A stretch of 10,645 nucleotides of DNA, taken from contig JAGHCE010000229.1 in the NCBI GenBank assembly GCA_021160625.1, positions 1-10,645 of the forward strand, written 5' to 3'. The notes under the pieces were generated by a model. The model had not been told where the DNA came from. It was given only the letters and a program-made list of their open reading frames with translations, and made no database searches. Source of the DNA: Planctomycetota bacterium (GTDB lineage: Bacteria > Planctomycetota > DG-23 > SLPQ01). A program made the position numbers and the translations under genes. Shown one piece after another: positions 1-5,603 of this stretch. Each line of letters opens with the position of its first letter. The stretch's first letter is position 1.

Positions 1-5
1 CCCCG

Positions 6-32
6 ACCATTTTTTGCCCGGCAAAAAATGGT
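6..32. repeat. Perfect inverted repeat, 13-base arms, 1-base centre
   Basis: ACCATTTTTTGCC at 6-18 is followed by one C and then its exact reverse complement at 20-32. Read in either direction it forms a hairpin whose distal arm carries only a six-base A or T run inside the stem, so it is not a standard intrinsic terminator. With the window starting here, its owner gene (if any) is not visible. It could be an extragenic palindrome or the end of a longer element. Confidence 0.75.
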
Positions 33-155
33 AGAGCAGGAGAAGGGAGAAAGGAGAGAGTAGAGCAGAAAAGCAAGACCCAGCACTCGGCGTGGCGCTC
101 GGATGCTCATAATTCTCTCCTGCGGTCTCCTCTCTACTTTCTACTTTCTAATCTT
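33..155. other. Purine-rich then pyrimidine-rich intergenic stretch
   Basis: Bases 33-75 of the plus strand are almost all purines (GAGAAGGGAGAAAGGAGAGAG and similar) and bases 111-155 almost all pyrimidines, with a mixed spacer between them. GTAGAGCAG occurs twice (31-39 and 60-68), CTACTTT is tandemly repeated at 134-147, and GCAGGAGA (36-43) is inverted as TCTCCTGC (116-123). The arms are only loosely complementary overall. No gene, promoter or RNA gene was recognised here. It directly precedes the four-helix-bundle relic, so it may be its leader or the edge of an inserted unit. Confidence 0.5.
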
Positions 156-166
156 CGGGGGACACC

Positions 167-433
167 ATAGCCCTTGCCCTCGAGAAGCTCATTGTCTACC
201 AGAAAGCCATTGATTTCTCAAACCGTGCTCGCCAACTGAGCGGCACCTTCCCGCGTGGCTTCTACTTCCTCGCTGACCAGCTCAACCGCGCCTCCCTCTC
301 CATCGCCGCAAACATCACCGAGGGCAACGGCCGGTTCACAAAGCCAGACCGGAAGAACTTCTTCACCATTGCGCGCGGCTCCGTACAGGAATGCGTACCG
401 CTTTTGGAGTTGGCGAAGCGGCCGGCACGGTAA
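167..433 (+). pseudogene. Four-helix bundle protein (23S rRNA intervening-sequence protein family), start-less and truncated
   Basis: The plus frame from 167 reads without a stop for 88 codons to TAA at 431-433. Its translation has the hallmarks of the S23/IVP four-helix bundle family (TIGR02436): LEKLIVYQKAIDF near residues 5-17, then FLADQLNRASLSIAANITEG and RKNFFTIARGSVQECVPLLEL. Members are usually about 115-125 residues, so the last helix is absent: similarity stops after LELAKR (about base 420) and the frame ends three codons later. A GGGGGA sequence at 157-162 sits at ribosome-binding distance from codon 167, but that codon is ATA where relatives would have ATG, and no ATG, GTG or TTG occurs in frame before the conserved region. 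An in-frame TAA at 149-151 closes the frame upstream. The simplest reading is a decayed gene. Weak translation from AUA is the alternative. Relatives include proteins encoded within 23S rRNA intervening sequences and the Avd protein of diversity-generating retroelements, but no such element is visible here. The molecular role of stand-alone copies is not established. Confidence 0.8.
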
Positions 434-459
434 CGGCCCTCGGATTTCCCGCTTTTCTC

Positions 460-1332
460 CTACCGGATCCTGACCGGCGCGCCGCCTGCGTCGAGGGACT
501 TCTCAATGGCGCTGAGGACCTTGACCGAAAGGATGAGGTCGTTGTAGGGAATAGGGGGCTTGCCGGTTTTTATCATCTTGAGGAAGGTCTTCATTCCGTG
601 GTAGTAACCGATGAAGCTCTCCGGCTGGTCGTAACGAGCGTTCCCGTCCTTGCCGAAGGCGACCGCGTCGAAGGCCGGCCAGGCGCCGTCGATGATGTTC
701 AAGGTGACGACTGCGCCGCTCTTGTAGCCGACGACGGCGATGACAGAACCGTCGTAATCGGCCGCGCGAACGTTTGCCACCTTCGGGCCGAAGACCTCGA
801 GCATCAGCTCGACCGAGTGCACGCCGTAGAAAAAGACGCCCGCATACGGGCTTTGGCTGGAACCGGGGCCCTGGATGATGCCGCCGCGGACCTTGCCGAT
901 CTTCTTCATCGCCTTTTTCATATTCGCGGCCGGCGGCCCGAGGCGCACCGTCGAAAACGATGTGATGGGAACGCGCTTTTTTCTCGCCGTCTCCACCATC
1001 TTCTTCGCGTGGAGGAGGCTTATCGACATAGGCTTGTCGATCAGCGTCGGGATGCCGGCCTTGATGAAAGGCATCGCGTGCTTATAGTGCAGGCCGCCGT
1101 GACGAAAGTCGACGATCGCCGCGTCGACCATGCCGAGCATCTCGGAGGGTTTCTTGACGATTGTGGGGACGTTGCCCTTCTCGGCGACTTCCCTGTTGCG
1201 CTTGTCGTTTAGGCCGTAGACGGCGACGACCTTCGCGCCGGCGATATGGGGCTTCTCGCCCTTGACGTTGAAAAGCCGGGAGAACCCAATCGAGTGCGAA
1301 TTGTCCGTTCCAAGAATCCCTATCCTGATCAT
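460..1332 (-). CDS. Gfo/Idh/MocA-family NAD(P)-dependent oxidoreductase
   Basis: This encodes a cytoplasmic protein of 290 residues. The start at 1332 is chosen because AAGGAG (1344-1339) lies 6 bases upstream and the Rossmann strand begins at once (MIRIGILGTDNSHS). Upstream in-frame codons to 1392 have no family similarity. The N-terminal half is the nucleotide-binding domain, with strand IGILG at 4-8 and DKP at 99-101, the position of the family's EKP/DKP motif that contacts cofactor and substrate. The C-terminal half is the alpha/beta dimerisation and substrate domain, with YGVHSVELM at 159-167 carrying the usual active-site His. The dinucleotide loop reads GILGTDNSH rather than GxGxxG, as in a divergent branch of the family. 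Family members oxidise or reduce sugars, inositols and related polyols. The substrate here cannot be deduced. It converges on the four-helix-bundle relic and stands 273 bases from the next minus-strand gene, so it is probably transcribed alone. The length is slightly short of the usual 320-400 residues. Confidence 0.88.
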   Translation of the reverse strand: MIRIGILGTDNSHSIGFSRLFNVKGEKPHIAGAKVVAVYGLNDKRNREVAEKGNVPTIVKKPSEMLGMVDAAIVDFRHGGLHYKHAMPFIKAGIPTLIDKPMSISLLHAKKMVETARKKRVPITSFSTVRLGPPAANMKKAMKKIGKVRGGIIQGPGSSQSPYAGVFFYGVHSVELMLEVFGPKVANVRAADYDGSVIAVVGYKSGAVVTLNIIDGAWPAFDAVAFGKDGNARYDQPESFIGYYHGMKTFLKMIKTGKPPIPYNDLILSVKVLSAIEKSLDAGGAPVRIR

Positions 1333-1413
1333 CGTCTGCTCCTTCTCCTCGCGAATGATTAGCCTCCAATTAACTGATGCCCTGCAACGCACTATGCCAC
1401 GGCCGGCCGGCCC

Positions 1414-1433
1414 GGGCGAGGCATGCCTCGCCC
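1414..1433. repeat. 20-base perfect palindrome (REP-like)
   Basis: GGGCGAGGCA is followed directly by its reverse complement TGCCTCGCCC. It lies in the 273-base gap between the Gfo/Idh gene and the small membrane protein gene, next to a GGCC-rich run (1401-1413). The right flank continues CCCTAC, but the left flank lacks the matching GTAGG. It sits about 80 bases upstream of the oxidoreductase start, so it could lie in its leader. It resembles a dispersed extragenic palindrome more than a regulator site. The rest of the gap shows only a short dyad, ACAACC-G-GGTTGT (1441-1453). Confidence 0.6.
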
Positions 1434-1496
1434 CTACTTGACAACCGGGTTGTTTCTACTTGCAGCCACTTAGTAAAAACCACACCGCACTTTCCA

Positions 1497-1525
1497 ACCG
1501 TACCCCGTCACGGGCACAGTGTCAA
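1497..1525 (-). promoter_or_regulatory. Weak candidate promoter for the Gfo/Idh gene
   Basis: On the minus strand a consensus -35 TTGACA (1525-1520) is followed after 17 bases by TACGGT (1502-1497), a poor -10. It would give a leader of about 160 bases containing the palindrome at 1414-1433. The support is the -35 and the spacing only. Confidence 0.25.
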
Positions 1526-1605
1526 TAGGCAACACGCGCGGCAAATCGCTCCGGGTGTTTCAAAGGGGCGCGGCGCAAGGCAGCGAATTCGTTCTCGACG
1601 TGACC

Positions 1606-1878
1606 CTACCCGCCGTCTTGCCGAGAGCCGGTCCTCAAACGACCGACGAGGAGGATGACCACCACAATGAGGATGACCAGAACAGCCCCCATAACTGCGA
1701 AGACGTAGTTGCGCGCGTCTGTTCGGTCCACAGGGGCTGCGGGCGGGATTGCGGGCGGTTCAGGAGGCTCTTCGGGCCGAGTCTGAGCAGTCGCCTCTTC
1801 CCGGGGCACCTCGTCAAGGATTTGAGTGAGCATGAAATCAATTTCGGGCTGCGGCAACATCATCATAGCGATCTTCAT
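1606..1878 (-). CDS. Small single-pass membrane protein of unknown function
   Basis: This encodes a 90-residue protein whose ATG overlaps the stop of the preceding gene as ATGA (1878-1875), a classical translational coupling arrangement. No strong independent ribosome-binding site is visible. The N-terminal ~28 residues (MKIAMMMLPQPEIDFMLTQI onward) look helical. Residues 30-50 form a Pro/Glu/Ala-rich linker. Residues about 58-79 (YVFAVMGAVLVILIVVVILL) are a convincing transmembrane helix, followed by a short Arg/Gly/Ser tail. The basic residues after the helix and acidic residues before it would suggest the N-terminus faces outside if the positive-inside rule holds. That is an inference and is not certain. 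Its coupling to a secreted protein suggests the two act together at the envelope. No family was recognised, but the frame is credible because composition, helix and coupling all agree. Confidence 0.7.
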   Translation of the reverse strand: MKIAMMMLPQPEIDFMLTQILDEVPREEATAQTRPEEPPEPPAIPPAAPVDRTDARNYVFAVMGAVLVILIVVVILLVGRLRTGSRQDGG

Positions 1879-2846
1879 CTCTGATTCCGTATAGATAAAT
1901 CCGTATCGGTTCTCTGGTCATATACGATGTCGCCGTCCTGAAGGCCGATCGTCGCAAGCGTGAATTCCGAAGGGTCAATGGGTTCATTCACCACGTTCTG
2001 GTCGAAAGCCACTTCCACGTGGTACGAATCCGCTTTCCCGGCAAAGTCCCACACCACCTTTGTCGGCACCCAGGCGCCGCCGACCTCCTGGTATTCGTAA
2101 CTAACCTGCAGTGGGCCCTTGTCCGGGTCGGGATCGGTAGAGTAGTACGCAACCATACCGCCGCCCTTTGAAAGGTCGTAGGTGTACCGGTTAACCAGGG
2201 GGCGCCCATCAATGGGAGCGGATGAGTGTTCCACGCTGACTAAGCTTCCGTCACGGCTTATGACGATGTTACACTTGTCCGAATCCACCCACAGTTTGAA
2301 AATCCTGTATATCTCGCCCAAGTCGTTGCTGTCGTTCTTGAAATACTCAAAGGGATCAAAGATATCCATCGGGACCAGCCGGGTGCCCATCTGTCCAGGA
2401 ACACTCATTCGACAGGAGTACGGGTGGGAGTCTCGCGCGCGCGTAAGGGGGCCTACTCGCCACATAAGGCCGTTTTTGATCAAGCCGTTGGCAAAATAGG
2501 CATTGCGCCTAACCTCTTGTGTGCCTTCTTTCACGCGCCGATCTTCAAGAACCTTGAGATTCCACCGGCGCGCGTTCAGATTGGCGTCGCAGGCGAAAGT
2601 GATTGATTTCTCTGTCACGATGAAATCGAACGGGTCTTTGATTACCGAATCTGAACGGCGTGATGTCACGGTCGCCGTGCCTTTCCAGGTGCCGATTTTC
2701 TGCCTGTTGGCCTTGAACCCCTCCGCCAGCATCCCAACGAGTTCGATGTCGCCTTTCACGCCTGCGGTTGCACCTGCGCCGCAGAGAAAGAGGATTACAA
2801 GGAAGATAAAAAAAACCCTCAGGACCCGTATGTGCTTCTCGTTCAT
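1875..2846 (-). CDS. Secreted protein of unknown function, possibly LolA/RseB-like fold
   Basis: This encodes 323 residues. The start at 2846 gives a textbook signal peptide: MNEKHIRVLRV, then hydrophobic FFIFLVILFLCGAGATA, with a plausible signal peptidase I site after about residue 29 (ATA|G). AGGGGG (2859-2854) lies 7 bases upstream. A longer frame to 2987 would run into the predicted promoter and bury the signal, so it is rejected. The Cys in LFLCG does not make a good lipobox because the preceding residue is Leu. The mature part begins with a helix (IELVGMLAEGFKANRQKIGT) and then shows alternating beta-rich segments (TWKGTATVTS, FDFIVTEKSITF, VSYEYQEVGGAWVPTKVVW). That layout recalls LolA/RseB-like half-barrels that bind lipid or lipoprotein, but no diagnostic motif was found and the assignment is tentative. 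It is followed by, and overlaps, the small membrane protein gene. The product is probably periplasmic or surface-located. Confidence 0.75.
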   Translation of the reverse strand: MNEKHIRVLRVFFIFLVILFLCGAGATAGVKGDIELVGMLAEGFKANRQKIGTWKGTATVTSRRSDSVIKDPFDFIVTEKSITFACDANLNARRWNLKVLEDRRVKEGTQEVRRNAYFANGLIKNGLMWRVGPLTRARDSHPYSCRMSVPGQMGTRLVPMDIFDPFEYFKNDSNDLGEIYRIFKLWVDSDKCNIVISRDGSLVSVEHSSAPIDGRPLVNRYTYDLSKGGGMVAYYSTDPDPDKGPLQVSYEYQEVGGAWVPTKVVWDFAGKADSYHVEVAFDQNVVNEPIDPSEFTLATIGLQDGDIVYDQRTDTDLSIRNQR

Positions 2847-2965
2847 CACCGGTCCCCCTATGCCAATGCCGACTCCCGGCCGTGCCACCGAAACGCGGCT
2901 GGTTGATATGGTTGGACTTGCTCGGCGTCGCCCCAACGACTCGGACGACCGGCGTGTACCGACGC

Positions 2966-2994
2966 ATAGTATCGCCACAGAAACCAACAGTCAA
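2966..2994 (-). promoter_or_regulatory. Sigma-70-type promoter of the secreted/membrane protein pair
   Basis: On the minus strand, TTGACT (2994-2989) is followed after exactly 17 bases by TACTAT (2971-2966). Transcription would begin near 2959, giving a leader of about 113 bases to the ATG at 2846. Its position supports treating the 1606-2846 pair as a unit separate from the upstream hydrolase gene, whose stop is at 3052. Confidence 0.55.
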
Positions 2995-3051
2995 GAACTC
3001 CCCGAACAAAAACAGACACGTGCAAGAGTCCACTGACCTTCCGCGGGCGCG

Positions 3052-4158
3052 TCAGGCAAGTTCGTCGGCCCTGTCGACGAGCCATTCCTTCAGGAACCGG
3101 AAGCTCTCCACGCCGCGTATCTCGTGGCCGCCATCGTGGAGGTCAAGTTCGCAGCGCTCTTCGAGGCTGAGCTTCTTCCAGTGCTCGCGGGTGCGCTCAA
3201 ACTCGGCGACGACCTGCGGCCACCAGGCGATGCCGTCGCACTTGCCGCACTCGACCAGAAGCGGCCGCGGGCAAATAAGCGATGCCAGGTCGCTGTCGGC
3301 GAACTCGGCGAGCCAGCCCCGGATGAAGATGTGCTCCTCCTTCGACGAGAGAAACGAGGTGTAGCGGGGATCGTCGATTATCATCTTGTTGATGCGGTCG
3401 TTAAACCATGCGCAGATGACGGCGGCCTTTATGCGCGGCTCGAGCGGCACGGTAAACGACGTGTAGGCGCCGCCGAGGGATATGCCGTACATACCGGTAC
3501 GGGAAACGTCGACTTCGGGAACGGTTTCGAGGAAATCAAGCAGGCGGCGGATTTTGAAGACCTCCAGGCCCCAGAGCGTCTTTCCCAGCATCGTGCACAT
3601 CCGCACGAGGCGTGCGCGGGGTTCGGCGTGGCTGGTGTTTAGCGGCGCGACCACGGCGAAGCCCTCCTCGGCCAGCGCCCGGCCATAACCCTTGTAAACG
3701 TTTTCCGGGTCGTCGAAACCGAAGACCCGCTCCGGGGAGCTGCCAATCCCGTGCTGGCAGACCACAAGCGGCGCCGCTCCGGCGGCGGCCTTCTTTGGAA
3801 GGCCGACAATGGCGCACGCCGAGAGGCCGGGGGCAACCTGGATGGTAAGGCGCCGGGCGATGGTTTTGTCGTCTTCGAAGAAGGGCTGCCAGAGGGGCGC
3901 GAAGTCGGCGCCGCGCGAGTCGAACTCGCCGAGGATCTCGCGCCAGCGGCGGCGGTTGGGCTCGACGGACTTGATGTAGGCGTCGACCGACGAGTAGTCG
4001 CGCTTCCAGAGTGCCTCGCGGCGCTGCGGGTACTCGAAGGTGAGGCGGCGGAGGTAGTCTTCCGACTCTACCCGGACGAGATGCTGCCGGTCTGCCACCC
4101 GGCGAGCGATTTCATCCGCTGCGAGCGACAAGACGTTTTCCCGTTTCACATCAGCCAT
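3052..4158 (-). CDS. Alpha/beta hydrolase (dienelactone hydrolase / acetylxylan esterase-like)
   Basis: This encodes 368 residues. ATG at 4158 is preferred over an in-frame TTG at 4164 because AGGAG (4172-4168) is 9 bases from the ATG but only 3 from the TTG. About 100 N-terminal residues form a mostly helical extension, followed by the hydrolase core. The oxyanion-side HGIG is at 136-139 (VVCQHGIGS). The nucleophile elbow GISLGG has Ser227. The acid is probably Asp308 in CGKCDGI and the base His345 in HDGGHE. All three catalytic residues are therefore in the expected order and spacing. There is no signal peptide, so it acts in the cytoplasm. Family members cleave carboxylic or acetyl esters of carbohydrates and small lactones. 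The substrate here is unknown. It lies 87 bases downstream of the UroD-like gene on the same strand with no clear promoter between, so co-transcription is likely. Confidence 0.88.
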   Translation of the reverse strand: MADVKRENVLSLAADEIARRVADRQHLVRVESEDYLRRLTFEYPQRREALWKRDYSSVDAYIKSVEPNRRRWREILGEFDSRGADFAPLWQPFFEDDKTIARRLTIQVAPGLSACAIVGLPKKAAAGAAPLVVCQHGIGSSPERVFGFDDPENVYKGYGRALAEEGFAVVAPLNTSHAEPRARLVRMCTMLGKTLWGLEVFKIRRLLDFLETVPEVDVSRTGMYGISLGGAYTSFTVPLEPRIKAAVICAWFNDRINKMIIDDPRYTSFLSSKEEHIFIRGWLAEFADSDLASLICPRPLLVECGKCDGIAWWPQVVAEFERTREHWKKLSLEERCELDLHDGGHEIRGVESFRFLKEWLVDRADELA

Positions 4159-4187
4159 TTTCAAGCGCTCCTTTCACACCTGTCCGA

Positions 4188-4205
4188 CGCGCCCCGGCGG
4201 GCGCG
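4188..4205. other. GC-rich hairpin between UroD-like and hydrolase genes
   Basis: CGCGCCC (4188-4194) pairs with GGGCGCG (4199-4205) across a four-base loop, in the 87-base gap. There is no following T tract in either direction, so it is not a standard terminator. It could be an RNA stability or processing hairpin within the presumed two-gene transcript. Confidence 0.4.
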
Positions 4206-4245
4206 CCCCAAGAAACCGCTCGCGCCGCAGCAGCACCGGCGACTT

Positions 4246-5406
4246 TCAGTGAACGGCCACGCTCATACACGGCGGCTCGTCGGGAATCGTTTCCGGCGGG
4301 CCGGCAAGCTTCGAGAGGTCCCAGTCGCGTGCGGCCTCGTAGAAAGCGATGACGTTTTCCACGGGGCAGTCGAAGCTGACGACGTTTGAGGCACGGAAAA
4401 TATAGCCGCCGTTGTAGGCGCAGGTTGTCATCAGGAAATCCACCTCGCGGCAGACGTCGTCTCTCGTGCCGAGAGGCAGTGTCCGCTGGACGCTGCCGCC
4501 GCCGTCGAGGGTTATCTGATCGCCGTATTGGGCCTTGATGCGCGCGGGGTTGACGCACTCGGGCTGGATGGGGTTCAGGATATCAAACCCCAGCTCGATG
4601 ATGTCGGGGATAATCGGGCGGGTGTCGCCGTCGGAGTGGAAAAAGAACTTGATGGCGGGGTTGATCTTTCGCGTTTCCTCGATGATGCGTTTCCAGACGG
4701 GCTTGTCGAGACGCCGCCAGGAATCCGGCGGCACCATCATATTGTCCTGCATCGCCACGTCGCCCCAGAAGTCCAGCATATCGACCCCGGCCTCGGCCGA
4801 GCGGCGGCACGCCGCCAGCGTATATTGCAGGATGCGTTCGTAGATGGCCTCGACCCACTCGGGGTTGGCGATGTAGTCGCAGAGGAAATTCTCAAAGCCT
4901 CTCATATGCCACGCCTGCTTAAACGGGTGCATACCTGAGTCACCGAGGACCCAGTAGCCTTCCCTCTTTAGCGTTTCGACTTTCCCTGCAATGGAGGGGT
5001 CGTCAACGAATACCGAGTCGTCCGGCCAGTCAAAGCTGTCGAGGTCGTCGGTCTTTGTGAAGGGGCCGTCGACCCATTCGAGGTACTTGCCGTCGCTGCC
5101 GACGCGCTGGACGACGCCCCATTGGTTCTCGAAGGTCCGTTCGTCGTGGAGAATGGTCCGGCCGATGTGTCCGAAGGGGCCGGAAAGTTCGCCGTTTACC
5201 CTCTTTTCAAATTCCCCCCAGTGCTCGGGCAGGCCGACATCCCTGTGGGTGTCCGCGCCGAGGAACTTCGCCACCTCGGTGTCGGTTTCCAGCTTGAGGT
5301 GTTTCCTGACGGCCTCCCAGACTTCGTCACGCCAGTCAAGCTCGATTGGAACCTGGTCGGGTTTCTCGTGGTTAAGCGTTGCAATCATCCGTTCGCGCGA
5401 GGTCAT
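4246..5406 (-). CDS. Uroporphyrinogen decarboxylase superfamily protein (MtaA/CmuA-like)
   Basis: This encodes a 386-residue cytoplasmic protein. The start at 5406 is supported by GGAGG (5417-5413) six bases upstream and by the family N-terminus MTSRERMIATLNHEKPDQVP. The open frame continues to 5520, but that part covers the promoter and dyad. The sequence follows the UroD TIM-barrel pattern: N-terminal SRERMIATLNHE, a central LDFWGDVAMQ with the following PPDSWRRLDKP, then FFFHSDGDT (245-252), ILNPIQPEC (266-274), and ITLDGGGSVQRTLPLGT near 288-304. Superfamily members include heme-pathway UroD and the cobalamin- or corrinoid-dependent methyltransferases MtaA, MtbA and CmuA. The zinc-binding HxC of those methyltransferases reads H247-S-D249 here, with a nearby Cys274. 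It is therefore unlikely to be canonical in metal binding and is not a good candidate for true HemE. Such divergent paralogues are abundant in environmental bacteria and mostly uncharacterised. It leads a probable two-gene transcript and is divergent from the beta-helix gene. Confidence 0.87.
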   Translation of the reverse strand: MTSRERMIATLNHEKPDQVPIELDWRDEVWEAVRKHLKLETDTEVAKFLGADTHRDVGLPEHWGEFEKRVNGELSGPFGHIGRTILHDERTFENQWGVVQRVGSDGKYLEWVDGPFTKTDDLDSFDWPDDSVFVDDPSIAGKVETLKREGYWVLGDSGMHPFKQAWHMRGFENFLCDYIANPEWVEAIYERILQYTLAACRRSAEAGVDMLDFWGDVAMQDNMMVPPDSWRRLDKPVWKRIIEETRKINPAIKFFFHSDGDTRPIIPDIIELGFDILNPIQPECVNPARIKAQYGDQITLDGGGSVQRTLPLGTRDDVCREVDFLMTTCAYNGGYIFRASNVVSFDCPVENVIAFYEAARDWDLSKLAGPPETIPDEPPCMSVAVH

Positions 5407-5435
5407 TTCGGGCCTCCAGGCAATTGTGTAAACCA

Positions 5436-5462
5436 GGCACAGCGTTAAGCTTAACGTGTGCC
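5436..5462. promoter_or_regulatory. Operator-like dyad in the divergent intergenic region
   Basis: The core CGTTAAGCTTAACG (5443-5456) is a perfect 14-base palindrome. It is extended outward by GGCACA (5436-5441) and its reverse complement TGTGCC (5457-5462), with a single unpaired G at 5442. This gives 13-base arms with one bulge. It lies about 30 bases upstream of the UroD-like ATG and downstream of that gene's predicted promoter, where a bound repressor would block transcription. It could equally act as a leader hairpin. No regulator gene is in the window. Confidence 0.55.
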
Positions 5463-5492
5463 GCAGCCGGGCAAAGCGTCCGGCAAACAGTA

Positions 5493-5520
5493 AATATGTT
5501 TGCATTGATGCGCGTGTCAA
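5493..5520 (-). promoter_or_regulatory. Candidate sigma-70 promoter for the UroD-like gene
   Basis: On the minus strand a consensus TTGACA (5520-5515) is followed by CATATT (5498-5493) at 16 bases, or TATTTA (5496-5491) at 18 bases. Transcription would start near 5485 and pass through the dyad at 5436-5462 before the ATG at 5406. No equally good promoter for the plus-strand beta-helix gene was found in the same gap. Confidence 0.5.
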
Positions 5521-5603
5521 ACTAATTTGGTATGCCGAGGGATTTACGGCACCGGTGAAACAGCCGTGTCAGTATTTGGGCGTCGGTTGAGGAGGAATAG
5601 CAA

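Noticed and set aside
31..68. Short direct repeat GTAGAGCAG twice as a CRISPR or attachment site
   Set aside because: There are only two copies of nine bases in low-complexity purine sequence, with no cas genes, integrase or tRNA nearby.
391..1212. Long plus-strand open frame (273 codons) opposite the Gfo/Idh gene
   Set aside because: It is antisense to a well-matched family protein, has no recognisable motif, and overlaps the four-helix-bundle relic at its start. It reflects GC-rich codon bias.
1438..1466. Plus-strand TTGACA at 1438-1443 as a promoter
   Set aside because: The hexamer 17 bases on is TGCAGC, not a -10, and there is no plus-strand gene downstream.
2847..2987. 47-residue N-terminal extension of the secreted protein
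   Set aside because: It would begin inside the predicted promoter and put a signal peptide in mid-protein. AGGGGG before 2846 fits the shorter start.
3751..4389. Plus-strand open frame of 212 codons over the hydrolase start and UroD-like end
   Set aside because: It spans two genes on the opposite strand, has no motif, and has no ribosome-binding site worth noting.
5407..5520. N-terminal extension of the UroD-like protein (could look like a membrane or signal segment)
   Set aside because: It contains the promoter and dyad, whereas GGAGG six bases before 5406 and the conserved N-terminus MTSRERMIATL mark the real start.
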